Assembly: GCA_037576215.1 (NCBI GenBank)
Contig: JBANDB010000008.1
Location: 3,286,001-3,350,000, forward strand
Reading direction: 5' to 3'
Origin: Armillaria gallica
Lineage: Eukaryota > Basidiomycota > Agaricomycetes > Agaricales > Physalacriaceae
DNA: 64,000 nt
Below the pieces are notes generated by a model. The model ran no database searches. It worked only from the letters and a program-made list of their open reading frames with translations, and was not told the DNA's origin. Made by a program: the position numbers and the translations under genes. Below are positions 35,185 to 46,760 of the stretch, piece after piece (the stretch's first letter is position 1; every line of letters starts with the position of its first letter).

Positions 35185-35791
35185 TCTGGAGAGCGGTTAG
35201 CACGAGTAGTCTCTGGCCCATGGCTCCACAAGAGAAATCCATCCTTATAGCTAGTAAAACAATTTCAGATACCAATTTATGCAGCCCAGTATCCTCACTC
35301 TTGTCTAATCCTGTATTTGTGTTTTTCCAAAATTCATATCATTCACCACTGATTTTTTCCTGACCATACAAGGCTTCTTGACTTGATTTTTGTTGGTGAT
35401 ATGATGGCCTATATTGTACTCTATAAGATAAAAATAAAATCAGAACTACAACACATCAAAAAGAGAAGTTATATATTCAAATGTACAAATTGAATAGTGG
35501 TGTACAAAGGTTGATGACTCTAAGTAGTCAAGTCACAACTCGACTCCTTGCCATTTGTGGCCTGCCCTCCACTGTCCTCAATTGATTGTTACACATTCTG
35601 TTATTGAGCAATAATATTATGTCTTGTACAATATCCATATCCTGGCAGTACCTAGTCTCCTGACCCAGGTCTTGGCGCAGGGATCAACATCGGCTTCATT
35701 TGCAAGGGCATCTCAAAGTCCAGATCCTTTCAATTTCCGCTACCTTCAAGCTCATTCTTTTCTTACCAAGAATACGTTTCCAGCGCCATCC
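35185..35791. other. AT-rich gene-free region right of the transposon island
   Basis: About 600 bases between the transposon right end and the UPF0303 gene. No gene was seen. At about 35,520-35,577 the sequence, read in reverse complement, begins CAGTGGAGGGCAGGCCAC and continues into a GAGTCGAG-type stretch. This resembles another hAT-like terminus and may be a remnant of a further element. Confidence 0.4.
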
Positions 35792-36773
35792 ATGTTCACC
35801 GGTTTCCATTCCATGACCCAAACAGACGCCGAGTTAGCCACTCTGTCGCTGCAGGAAGAGCGCGACTATCGATTCACGTCCTTCTCCGCATCCGATGCTG
35901 TCACTCTGGTTGGTACAGTACAACATTCATTTCATTGTGTTCGTGACTTTGGCTCCTAGGGCTTGTCGATCAGAAAAAGATTCCGCGGCTCGTCGCGCCA
36001 TGTCAAGGGCAAGGGCCTGGTGATATCCGTTCAAACTATTGCGGGCCACACCCTTTTCTCTTGCACAGTCGGCGACCTAGGCCACCCTGACGGCGTAGGC
36101 GATGTCAGTCTGGACAGCTGGGCCTGTTTGGAGGGGATGGTCAGCGTCGTACGCAGGACGGGTCACTCGAGCTTCTATGTTGAGAAATCGATGGGTGCAA
36201 TGGGCAAGACACCCAAGCAGATGGGTATTCAAGGCGATTTTCGTGTAAACGGAGGAGGTACGTCTCACTCTTCTCTGCAGTATTCTCCCGATGCTTAGCT
36301 GCTATGATTCTGCAGCGTTTCCCATCTGGTTGCAGGTGAATGTCCAGCAGCATTCAAGTTCGACTGACCTGGACATCTCTCCAAGAATGCACCCTGTTGC
36401 CCCATTGGCGTAGTCGCCTGTTACTCTGGTTCTTCACAAGACGACCATACCGTTCGTGTTCTACGCGTATTTCTAAGATTTGTCCTGATCCTTATCCAAG
36501 TTGGTCGTGCACACCGTCCGCGATTATCTGGCCAAGCTTAGTAGGCCAGCCGGTTCCAGTACACCGGGACCAGAATCGATCCCTCCAATGGTCAACGTTC
36601 CACCTCCCGATCTCAATCGCGAAAGCAATGTAGGTACCATCTCTCCTACTATCATCATTTCTTCTGATGAAATTCAAAGGAATGGGAACATGCAACCACC
36701 GACTACGGAATCTCAGAGGCACCTTACTCGCATCCTTGAAGTATCGGTTGGGCTATTTGACTTGAGTCTATAG
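35792..36773 (+). CDS. UPF0303 / HbpS-like domain protein
   Basis: A small soluble protein of the DUF967/HbpS-like (Pfam heme-degrading-like) group, whose yeast relative is YBR137W; the exact role is unsettled. Start chosen at 35792 (MFTGFHSMTQTDAELATLSL); the ATG at 35813 is an alternative, and the frame is open back to 35624. Exons give RFTSFSASDAVTL + GLSIRKRFRGSSRHVKGKGL, SVQTIAGHTLFSCTVG, VRRTGHSSFYVEKSMGAMGK, then short exons GAFPIWLQ and NAPCCPIGVVACYSGSSQDD. After the last intron (about 36448-36498) the frame continues HT + LVVHTVRDYLAKL and a Pro/Ser-rich tail of about 75 residues absent from bacterial members, ending LFDLSL at 36771-36773. Domain motifs FTSF.A.DA, GHS..Y and G.FPI match the family. 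Confidence 0.8.
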
Positions 36774-36871
36774 TTACATAGTACGAGGCCGGTCCACTTC
36801 GAAAAGGGACCGATAGGGATTGTATATATGGGAGATGTATAAGATTTAGGCGGCGGAAATACTATCCAAGT

Positions 36872-37536
36872 TCACTCGTGAGACTCGTGCGATTCCTCGT
36901 GAGTTTGTTGTTTGGGTGGGCTAATCACCTTGATGCTCTCTGAAGAAAGGTCAGTGAGATCGAGAACGGGAACGGGGACGCCGCTCATACCATGTTTGAG
37001 GAAGACGTTTCGCTGTGGTGCATCCTGTCCCTCAACGTGGTTCTCGCGCATTTCAAAGGCTGCTTCGACGTAGACCTTCGATCCCTTCCTCAAAGTCGAG
37101 AGATACTTGTTAGTGTTCTCATGGAAGCAGAAAACGCGGTGCCAAGTGGTCTTCGACGTAGGGCGCTCTAAGAAGGAATCAATGGCACGTCGGGTGCGAA
37201 AAAGACGTATTGCTTACCCTGAGAGTCCGGGGGAGGAGGCACATACTGTTGGGTCGCGACGGTGTACCTGTGTTACATTATGTCACATTCACAGGCATAC
37301 AAAGCCACATTTACACGTACGTGACAAAGGGAACATCATTTTTTCCAGAGCGCGTTTCGGGATCTCCACCCAAATTGCCGATGAGCACAAGTTTGGCCAT
37401 GTCAGTGCGAGACGGCCTGCTGGTGGAGAATGCCTGCAGCATAAAACCTTGAGCAAGGGAGAGAATATGCAATAAAACAATGGCGTACGCGAATTGAGGC
37501 GCGAGAAACACCGGAGGAACGGATAGCACTGAACAT
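36872..37536 (-). CDS. RIM1: Mitochondrial single-stranded DNA-binding protein (SSB/Rim1)
   Basis: An OB-fold protein coating single-stranded mitochondrial DNA during replication. The start at 37534-37536 gives MFSAIRSSGVSRASIR, an amphipathic presequence. An intron leads to AFSTSRPSRTDMAKLVLIGN with LGGDPETRSGKNDVPFV. The next exons carry YTVATQQYVPPPPDSQ and TTWHRVFCFHENTNKYLSTL, then KGSKVYVEAAFEMRENHVEG. The W-H-R-V and KGSKVYVEA motifs are those of bacterial-type SSB. The end is QQTHEESHESHE at 36872-36874, an acidic tail like that of bacterial SSB. It is divergent from HBS1, with the starts 141 bases apart. Confidence 0.9.
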
Positions 37537-37677
37537 TTTGGGCCAGAAGATGGTTTTGGTTTGCAAAGGAAAAAGTTTCGGGAGTTATTCTTGTTGAGGT
37601 CTGTGTATTCCTGAAGGCGATGACATCGTGTGTGGCGGTGCAGCGACACACTCTCACCACCACTGTCTCTTAACACG

Positions 37678-40600
37678 ATGTCGCGGCACAGGGATGTAAG
37701 AAATATCAACTTGGATGGTAATACGCGCAGCGCATATCCTAGTCGAGCTCATATTGACGCGACTGAATCCAGATGAACTCGACGACGACGCCTTGTCTGA
37801 TGGCGGCGATGAAGAAATGACTGAAGAGGAGCAAGGTAACCACCCATGAACAACTCAAATTTCTGTGCTTGACCGTCGTGATTAATACAGCTGAGCTGAA
37901 TGCAGCTTTCGAGCAAGTACTGGACGTCATCGGTGAAGAAGAGACCTCGGGCATTTCTGAAAGCGAGATCAAAGAGCACCTTTGGGAATGCTTTTTCCAA
38001 GTTGACCAGACAATCCAGTGGGCACTCGGTGAGTGTGGGGCATCTTAGTCCATCGAGACAAGTACTGATACTGGGCTAGATGAACAACAGAGGCGGCGTT
38101 TGGCTAGGGAACGGAAAGGTAAGCTCTTCACAACGACATTGTTTCTCGTAGGGTAGCGTTGCTTCGTTCGATACATCTTGTGCTCTCCCGTCGATGCCTC
38201 CCAGCGTGTAGAGACGAGAGAAAATCGCGTGCTCCCTTCGCCAACATGTTCAGTCTGCCCATATTCCACAGTCGCTCGAATCCATAACTGACTCTGGCCC
38301 GTCTAGACACCCAAGGTGTGCCTACCGTTGTGTTGGACGAGAATCCGTATAACAGCGATATGCCTCCGCATTACGAAAACAATGGGAGATCTCGAGTACC
38401 GTTGATCGTTCTGGCGCAGCAGCAGATGCAAGAGCAGGAGGGTCAAAATCTGCAATATTATGAACAGGGGATGGATGACAATATGTCAAGTCAAACAAGT
38501 CAACCTCCTCGACGTATGCTGAGTACAATTACTGAACGGAGCGAAAGAACTGAGCCGCCCTATTGGTCCCCCAATACACAGTATCTCCAGAATCCACCTC
38601 CTCCAAGTTCTACAGCAACATCCTATGGGCAGATGATAAGTATGTGCATGTGTTCTTCACTCTAACCCTGTTTCTGACAGTCTCATCAGATAGAGACACA
38701 CACCACGAGACACATATCTCCGAGAATCCTAATTCTATCCCTCCATCTCCATCAGAATCAGTCGTTCGCAGGCTATCGCAGTATTCGCCTCCTCCTTCTC
38801 TCCCTCGTTCGGATTCTCGGAGTTCAACGTCGACAGCACACGCACCAAGTGTATCTGTCCCACCGATCGATACTATTCCGGACATCCCAGATACCAACAG
38901 TAGATCCACTCATCATGTTCCTGCTCCCGTCAAGAAGGTGTCCAAATTGTCCCAGCTCGCCGCTAATGCTCGGGCTAGCAACATGTCACTTGCGAGGACT
39001 GAGCGGTCGGGGCCTTCAGGGAGTGCGATTGACGAGGGTTCTGTGAGAACTTGGCCGGCCCTTCGCCCAACTGCGGCATCCATTCCCCCCTCACCTTCGC
39101 CTCGCCCAGAGACTCATGTGTCTGCGAAATCGTCTGCCCCCTCCTCAACGTCGTCGATCATCAGAAAGGCCATCCGGACAGCGATGGAGCTCGAAGCATT
39201 AGATAATGCACCACCAAAAGTCCCTCCGAAAGATCCGCCTAGAGATATAACACCAGCTCCAACAGACCCCGTTCCTGCTTCAAATGGTTTTTCACCTGCA
39301 CCCAGTCAGCCACGGTCCCTTGAGCCTCGGACTCCTACCCCGCCTATGTCTCCACGCAGAGCGCTACTCATCAACAGGCCAGCTGCCCCAACACCGTCGA
39401 AAGAGGCGGCGTTGCCATCTCCAGATACTGTGCGGAAGCCCTCTAAACTTGCTCTCTTGGCGCAGTCAAAGGCAGCTCCTAAAGCAGTTACTAGACCTAT
39501 CCCTACAAAGGGACCCAGTATTCTAGATTCCGATATCGGGCGTAAACCGAAACCTGGTCAGCACTTTACAAAGTACCTAGCCCCGGTGGCCAACGGTGAC
39601 ACTGTGACCACTGCCATCACCTACTCTTACGAATCGCTGCGTACCTTGACTGATCCAAAGCGACCACCGGAAGACGCCCCATACGTCGTCTCCCTTGAAG
39701 AGGCCCTCGAAAAGAAACCCTCAAAGCTCGCAGCGAAGATCAGGAAATTGCAAGAAAAGCATCGGAGCATCGTTCTGCCTGAGCATGAAGAAGTCGAGTT
39801 GCCTTCGACTTCCCCGTTATTCCTCCCCAGTTCGGCTCCTCGCGCGCTGCCTTCCGCATTCGCTACCATCCTCGTCGATGATCTGGCGTCTTCCAAGCAC
39901 AAGGCGAAAGGGCATCATAAATCAAAGACGAAACACAGGCGTCATGAATCAGCAGAAGAGCATAGTCGTGAGGAAGCCGCACCAATTGTGCCAGGCCTTA
40001 CTTCTCCCGCCGCATTCAAGTTTGACGAACCGAGTCCCGACGACGTTGTCATGCGTGCACGGCAAGGCTCATCGTTGGCCAATAAAGGCGCTCTACCTTC
40101 TACCGCGCAACGGACAAAAGCGTCTTCTTCCACCAAAGCTTAATTTATATTTCTCCTTTTTTCTTTTTCTTTTTTCTATTCTCTTTGTCGTCTGTATTCT
40201 TACTTGTGTGTAATTTATAGCTGCGAAAGAACGCGAGAAACTTCACAAAGCTCAGACACAGAAGAACCTAGCATCAGTGAAGTCGGCTTCGAACTCTAGA
40301 GCGGGCTCGCCTGTTCCCGCCAAAGGATTCAAAGCACCGGGAACACCCACAAAAGCTTCTGCTGCTAGATCAGGGACCTCGACGCCAGTTGATCAACGGA
40401 TGATGGATCTTTCAGCGCTAAATCTGACACCAAAAGTCGAGTCTGTGCCTATCGAGGAAGCACCCAAGATAACATTAGCGAGGGAAAAGGTTTTGGAGGA
40501 AGCTAACCGCGCATTGGAAGCTCAACAGACTAGTGACCTCAAGCTTGTCAGCCTTGTGGTAATAGGTAGGTTTCCTTTAATGTGCTCGAAACTCTTGACA

Positions 40601-42287
40601 ATAAGAACCGTCAAGGGCATGTTGATGCGGGAAAATCGACTCTCATGGGTCGGTTATTGTATGAAACCGGTCGGCTAGATGAGAAAACACGAATAGCCAA
40701 CGAAAGAGGCAGTACCAAGGCGGGCAAGCGCAGCTTCAGCTGGGCATGGAGTTTAGATGGCACCACTGAAGAGCGCGAAAGGTTGGTGGAAAACTCCCCT
40801 CACCGCATGCGCGATTCTGATGGTGCGATTCCAGAGGTATCACGATGGATATCGCCTTGCAATCTCTCAAAACGCAGCACCGTCAGGTCACTATCCTAGA
40901 TGCTCCAGGACATAAGGATTTTGTGCCGAACATGATCTCAGGCGCGTCCCAGGCAGACTGTGCGCTGCTAGTTGTCGATGCATCTCCTGGAGAATTTGAA
41001 GCTGGATTCGATCGTGGTGGACAGACTAGAGAGCACGTCATTCTGGTGAGGAGTCTGGGTGTCTCTCAGATCATCATTGCGATCAATAAGCTCGATGTGG
41101 TTCGTAACATCATCAATTATATGTGGCAGTGTTACTCATTATTTCATGACAAGATTCAATGGGACCAAAGTCGTTCAAAGAGATCTGCAAACTCATGCGT
41201 CCCTTTTTGGTTCAGTCGGGATTTCATCCGTCCAAAACGCAGTTTGTCCCAGTCGGAGCTATGGATGGCGTTAATCTAGCTGAGAAACCTACGCAAGTCG
41301 AAGAGTTCACCTCTTGGTATCAGGGACCTACGTTGGTTGATTGCCTCGGTATGCGCTCGCAACAAAACGGAATGCCTCAATCTGACTTGTACTAATGTAA
41401 TAGATAAACTGGAACCACCCACGCGTGACATTGCTTCCCCGCTGAGACTCCCAATTTCAAACGTTTTCAAGGGACAGAGTGCTGGTACTGGTGTTACGGG
41501 AAGACTGTGTAGCGGTATTGTCCAGGTCGGAGAACGTCTTCGTGTTCTGCCTGGGGATGAAACAGCTGCTGTGAAATGTAACGTTCTCTCCCCATGTTCT
41601 TTCATACACAGCAAACTGAAACGAAGTAATGTGCAGCCATCGAAGTCGAGGAAGAAAGCGCGTCATGGGCGATGGCGGGGTCTAATGTCACGCTGTTCTT
41701 GACTGGCATCGATCCCATTCATTTAGCAGTAGGAAGTGTCCTTTGTCCTCCGACTGATGTCGTTCCGCTAGCGACAATTTTCACGGCCCGAATCATTATC
41801 TTCGATGTGCAGCTTCCTATAACCGCCGGGGCATCTGTTCGTGGTCACCAGTTCTTCTACCTTGCCTATCTGACCGTTCTTCACAGGTCGAACTTTTCCA
41901 CCACTCCCGCGACGTCCCTGCTACTATCGCCAATCTGATATCCACCCTTGATAGAACAACTGGGACAGTCGTTAAGAAAAAACCGAGGTAGGAGATTACT
42001 TTGGGCCTGCCTACGCTTGGCATCGGAATTGATATTTGGAACTTAAGGGTACTTACGAAAGGTGTATCGGCGGAGGTTCAAATTGTTTTAAGGTCGACAT
42101 CGCTATCAAGTTCAGCTCCGGCGCTTCCAATTCCACTCGAGCCCTTCTCAGTCAATAAGGACATGGGAAGGATTCTTCTTCGCCGTGGGGGAGAAACGAT
42201 TGGTGCCGGTAAGGGGGAAGAGCGTCTGACTTGGTCACGGCTACTGACGAACATTCAACAGGTATCGTCCTGGAGATTTTCGGATAG
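37678..42287 (+). CDS. HBS1: HBS1-like translational GTPase (ribosome rescue, no-go decay)
   Basis: Works with Dom34/Pelota to release stalled ribosomes. The start at 37678 gives [20 protein letters not shown] and the HBS1 N-terminal domain ([36 protein letters not shown]). A long Ser/Pro-rich linker follows (38,560-40,140), with KPSKLA motifs. The GTPase core: [20 protein letters not shown] (G1), [14 protein letters not shown] (switch 1), [20 protein letters not shown] (G3), [11 protein letters not shown] (G4). Domains II and [43 protein letters not shown] and [20 protein letters not shown], stop at 42285-42287. A T is probably missing at about 41174 ([14 protein letters not shown] needs it). 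The intron before [12 protein letters not shown] (ending 40220) lacks a canonical donor. Intron-rich, like its neighbours. Confidence 0.92.
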
Positions 42288-42484
42288 ATAGTTACACGCG
42301 ATATAAGGATAGCCGTCACTGTTGTATAATACAGTTTCTTAAAGAACATGTACTGGTAATAATGAATTCTACACTGAGGAACTAACTTAGGAGAGGCGGA
42401 TGTGTGTGGACAGCTAACTGCCGATGTCCTCCAATAGAAAATGTGAAAATCAACGTGAAATATTCATCAACCTGTCCCCCAAAA

Positions 42485-43977
42485 TCATTTCTTCTCCTTG
42501 TCCTTATCTTTGCTAGGACTGAACATGTGCTTGATGTTTATCTTGCCAAAGATTGAGCTCCGCTTTTTGCGGGCAGAGCCAGGAGTGCCGAATTTGGAGG
42601 ATGAGGCGGGGGAGTTGGACGGGGACTCTGTCGAAGGGAACGCCTCTTTCTTTTTGGGCGTGGAAGGTGCAGTCGGAGGAGGCGTTGCGAGTTGGGGCTG
42701 AGATAAAGGCTTATCTTCCTCAGCTGCGGGACCGCTGGTCGGTGGCTTCTCTGATGCTGTCTCCGGAGTAGATTTCATATCCTCAATGACATCAGAGGAA
42801 GTCGGCGCCACAGCCGGTTCAGCAGACGCGGGCGCTGGTACCTCAACTGGTGCAGGCGATACTTCAGCTGGTGCAGGGGTACCTCAGCAGCAACTACCAC
42901 AGGTGCAGGGGGAACTGGAGTCGAGGAGAACGAGGAAGGCCTGTGGGTTGAGGCCTCTTCTTTCGTTTCTGCTGAAGGAGGCGGCGACTCGTTGTTCTCT
43001 GCTGCATTGACTGGTACGATGGCAATAGGGATGATGGGGGCGACCGCGGGTGCCACCGGGAAAGGCTCCGCGAGGGGTACTGGGGTAGGCTCCACTGGAG
43101 TAGGCTCTGAGATGGGCTTTGGAAGCTCCGGGGTAACTTGGGATTCCTCAGTTGGCGGTGTCTCTACGACTGGGGGAATCGGTTCAGCGGAAGCCGGCTC
43201 CGAGACGATAGCAGGCTCTGGCAACGTCTCCTCAACAGCAGGTTCGGTGGAGCAGACACTGGCGTTGGCTCTGATACAGCTTTGGAAATGGGCTCTGGCG
43301 CAGGAACCTCGTTCGTAATAGTCGTCTACAAATGTTCAGATGCAAATCCTTTTACGTTATGAATGTGAACGCACCTTTTCCGGGTCCTCGCCGACAACGG
43401 TTTGTATAGCAGCTCCTACGCCCGACGCGACATACCCCAGCCCAGCGGCCGTCCCCGCTGTAGCAGCAGTCGCCAGATCCGAAACCACCTGAGAAACGCC
43501 TCCGCTAGCCTCCGTTTCCTGCTTATCAGAAGAGGGGGTATCGCCGTTCGCTACAGGTTTTTCTGTTGTCTTGGACATGGTCGTGGTAGGGGGTAAAGGC
43601 TTTGAGGGGGCAATATATATATTGTTGACGTTTCCAGATGAATCGGTCTCTGTGGGCTGGCTAGGGGCGATCGTCCATTGCCCGTCGACGATGAATTTAT
43701 ACGCGATTTTCCGTCCCATGGGATCTGTGTACTACCCTTGAACCCGTTGCTGTCTTTGGCGAGATGGATGGACGACGACCACTGTGATAAATGACCGTTG
43801 AGTTGCTATCTTGGAATATTTCAAGTGAGACATTATTACCTGGTCAAAAGTGCCCGTGACTACAACTGTTGTTGGTTCCGGTATGAGGCCTGGTAAAATG
43901 TGTTAAAAATAAGGAATAAAGGTAAGATAAATGAAGAGAACATACCATTCAAATATAACCTCATGATTGTTCTGCAT
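42485..43977 (-). CDS. CBM48 / AMPK-beta-type glycogen-binding domain protein with long Pro/Glu tail
   Basis: The N-terminus, after corrected joins, reads MQNNHEVIFEW, PTTVVVTGTFDQWSSSIHLA, GFKGSTQIPWDGK, IAYKFIVDGQWTIAPSQPTE and VNNIYIAPSKP. That is the carbohydrate-binding module 48 fold of AMPK beta and related fungal proteins (TGTFDQW and YKFIVDG are signatures). The rest is a low-complexity Pro/Glu/Ala/Val tail (SEPTPVEPTPVPLAEPFPVA) ending in a basic segment GKINIKHMFSPSKDKDKEKK at 42485-42487. One-base breaks are visible near 42876 (C run), 43250, 43707-43710 (A run) and 43880. The role is unknown; CBM48 suggests glycogen or starch contact, or protein scaffolding. It is tail-to-tail with HBS1, 197 bases apart. 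Confidence 0.75.
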
Positions 43978-44424
43978 ATTTGCAGTGGAGGAAGAAGGGA
44001 GAAGATTATACCAAGTCGAGTTGAAGGCGAGATGACGTTGCATCTGTTTGCCAATCCAAAATAAGATGCTCGCGACCGGTTGGAACAGGACGCCCTCGAG
44101 CCGTTCGTGAATCCAGTATCCTAGGGTCCACATCTTGCCTCTGTAGAAGATTGTAGTACGCTTCCAAGCGCCTGCAAGGGTAGTCGTGCGGAGTCGGTTC
44201 CGGTCATGCACCACTCGGCAAAATGAAATATAAGCAAACGAGTTGAAAGCGGGATTGCTATGGAAATTTCGCCTCCGATCCAAGTTGCCACACCGGGTCT
44301 AGCCATTTTCCTCGAGGAACCAGACCTGTGCGAGACAAGTCGCACTATTGTCGCACTGCGCTACGGCAGCAATATGTACATGAAATACATAAGTATTAGA
44401 ATACATAAAAATTACATTGTCATA
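43978..44424. other. Unresolved stretch between CBM48 gene and proline-rich gene
   Basis: About 450 bases. On the minus strand an open frame from 44306 (MARPGVATWIGGEIS) and another overlapping one (KMWTLGYWIHERLEGVLFQP) look partly coding, but no consistent splice model or family was found. They could be 5' exons of the CBM48 gene or a small separate gene. Confidence 0.3.
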
Positions 44425-45163
44425 TCATAAAGTCCTTGTGAACGATGCTCGCATCCAACTACCATTCTTTCCATGAATTACAACCTCTTCGCGTCGAGCT
44501 TTCTTCGCATCTGGTACCGTCGAACTCGCATTCGAATTCCGGTATATGATCTCTTCCATCACCACGTCCCAATCAATGAGGGGCGACAACAGCATCTCAT
44601 CAGCGTGTCCGCCAGCACTTGCCCGTGAACTCATCGATTGCATCAACATGGGGGTACCGCATGTTATTGATGGTGTAGTTGGAAATGACACTAGAGGTAA
44701 TGGGCGCCCATGCTGTGTGATTGACCGGGGTTTCAGTGGCGGAGGGGTAGGGAGGCGGCGAATCGACTTTGGAGGCGGTGTGGGAAGAGTTCGAGGCTTG
44801 ACGCGAGTATCAGCGGACCTTGATGGGGGTGGAACTGGAAGTTTCCGTATTTTCTCTCGGACGGCGGTACAGGAAGCCTTCGTACTACAGGTGCTGTTGC
44901 TGCTGCTGTCTGCACCGGTACCTTAGGCAACCTTCGTATTATCCTGCGCCCAAAACGGCGGCGAATGTGCGGTCTTCGTTTTAATGAACAGCGACATTCT
45001 ATAATGCTTCTGGCATTCAGTTCCTTATCAGCGCAGTTTGTTCAGGGTCAACTCACCAGCACCATGCGTCGTCGTTGAACAGCACAGAAACGGGACTTCG
45101 AGCCGCAGGAGAACGATCGTCCGTCAGGACTATGTTCAATTTGTTCGTGCGTGCAGGGGGCAT
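44425..45163 (-). CDS. Proline-rich protein with R-x-LP-x-PP repeats, function unknown
   Basis: The start at 45161-45163 gives MPPARTNKLNIVLTDDRSPA with ARSPVSVLFNDDAW. An intron leads to a basic segment IRRRFGRRIIRRLPKVP and then a series of proline motifs: RRLPVPPS, RKLPVPPPS, RTLPTPPPKS, RRLPTPPPLK. Such motifs are candidate SH3 or WW ligands. The C-terminal part has SFPTTPSITCGTPMLMQSMS, EMLLSPLIDWDVVMEEIIYR and NGSWMRASFTRTL, stop at 44425-44427. One base appears out of place near 44851-44857 between RRLPVPPS and KIRKLPVPPPS. No family recognised; an adaptor or regulatory role is only a guess. It is divergent from the methyltransferase gene. Confidence 0.5.
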
Positions 45164-45391
45164 GGGGGATGGAAGAAGATTGGTAGACTCGGAGGAGGCA
45201 TGGGTAGATATACAGTGCTGGGTAGATATACAGTACTTGGCTATACAAAGATGTTACAGATCTTGTTCGATGAGTTGATGTCTCCTTCCTTCCGTTTCGG
45301 GTCGGCATCTTTAACAAGCGATCGCGTCGGTTATTATTAGACCAGTTCCTTTCGCCACCGACGTTCTTGAGCCACCGCTGCTGTTGCTTGA

Positions 45392-46392
45392 ATGCACCAT
45401 GCCTCCGGAGAAACAGCATTGATTACCCAATTCCCTTTTTCAAGCGTCATGGGGGATATCCCTCGAGATCCACAGGCCGGGGAACACATCTTGGGGCAAT
45501 CGGAATATTCTGGCCAGGAAAAGACGATGCGACTCACTTTCACGAAATCATCGGAGGATCCAGTAATCGTGACCCTGTCTGTGGATGCATCTCCTGGCTG
45601 TGGTGGTATTGTCTGGCCCGCCGGACAGGTACTGATCTTTCATCATCCATCCCCATCAATGTTTGAGTCTTACAATTCAGATCCTGTCCAATTATCTCGT
45701 ACAACGAGACCGTTCTTTCCTTCAAGATAAAACAGTCCTTGAACTCGGGAGTGGGACTGGCCTCGTAGGAATTGTCGCAGCGATGCTTGGCGCAAGAGTT
45801 TGGGTCACGGATCAAGCGTCAGTCCTCGCCATGTCTGGGCGTCTGACTCTTTGATGATTCGCGCTTCCCATCTCAGCCCGCTGTTAGATATCATGCGACA
45901 AAATGTACTGAGAAACAATCTCACTTCATCCTGTACTGTTGCCGAACTGAACTGGTATGTTTCATCACTGTCAGTCCCCTTCTCACCGTGATGACTGGTT
46001 AGGGGGGAACCAATCCCAGCCGATATACCTGTTCCGGACGTGGTTCTCGCAGCGGACTGTGTGTATTTTGAGCCTGCGTTCCCACTCCTCGTCCAAACAC
46101 TATGCGACATCTATGACAAAAAAACCGAAGTGCTGTTTTGTTATAAGAAGCGACGAAAGGTGCCGGGGTTCTCTTACTCTCAGAGTCCGGGGCTGAGAAT
46201 AATGCGTTGTGCACAGGCTGATAAACGTTTCTTTGCACTGCTGAAGAAAAAGTTCACATGGGAACAGGTGATGATTGTGCTGTTAACTCTGTTGTTTGAT
46301 CTAAGTTCAGTGTTGGATTCCAGGTTATGGATGATCCGAACAGAGAAATCTATAACAGGGACTCATTACGCTGGTGCGACTTCATAGACTGA
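45392..46392 (+). CDS. EFM6: Protein-lysine N-methyltransferase, METTL21/EFM6-like
   Basis: A SAM-dependent seven-beta-strand methyltransferase of family 16; yeast Efm6 methylates elongation factor eEF1A. Start at 45392 (MHHASGETALITQFPFSSVM). The pre-fold part has SVDASPGCGGIVWPAGQ. After an intron: LQDKTVLELGSGTGLVGIVA with AMLGARVWVTDQA, the SAM-binding motif I. Later exons: LLDIMRQNVLRNN, then VPDVVLAADCVYFEPAFPLL (the post-I and DxxY-like region of this family), then EVLFCYKKRRK spliced to ADKRFFALLKKKFTWEQV. The last exon reads MDDPNREIYNRDSLRWCDFI with the stop at 46390-46392. KKRRKADK.FF is characteristic of the Efm6 group. Substrate identity is inference from the family. Confidence 0.82.
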
Positions 46393-46760
46393 AATAGAGG
46401 AGACTGGTAACATTAGATGTGTCTGCGATCCAGGGAGACTCCGGTGGGAATGCAATTGAGCTCATTATTTCGATCGTAGCTTCATGGAGTGTTACTTGCG
46501 TTATGGCATAGAGTCAATTGACTATAAGTTTAGAGCTTAATATTATGCGTTACGTTTAGGAAATTAGCTTCACGAGACAAGAGCAAGCGCCAGCGCCCAC
46601 CACCACATCAGATGAACACAACAGAAGTGGTCGCGCTCATTCTTGTTTTCTGTTCAACGACGTTCCGTGCAGTACTGGTTTTCCCAGAGCCAACAATTCT
46701 TCTCCTTACGTAGATATTACAACTATTTATACATTAGATTGTTCATACATCTTAGTTAAA
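46393..46760. other. Intergenic region between EFM6-like gene and small unknown gene
   Basis: About 370 bases between two convergent genes. AT-rich around 46,500-46,560 and 46,690-46,760. No coding sequence was recognised. Confidence 0.35.
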
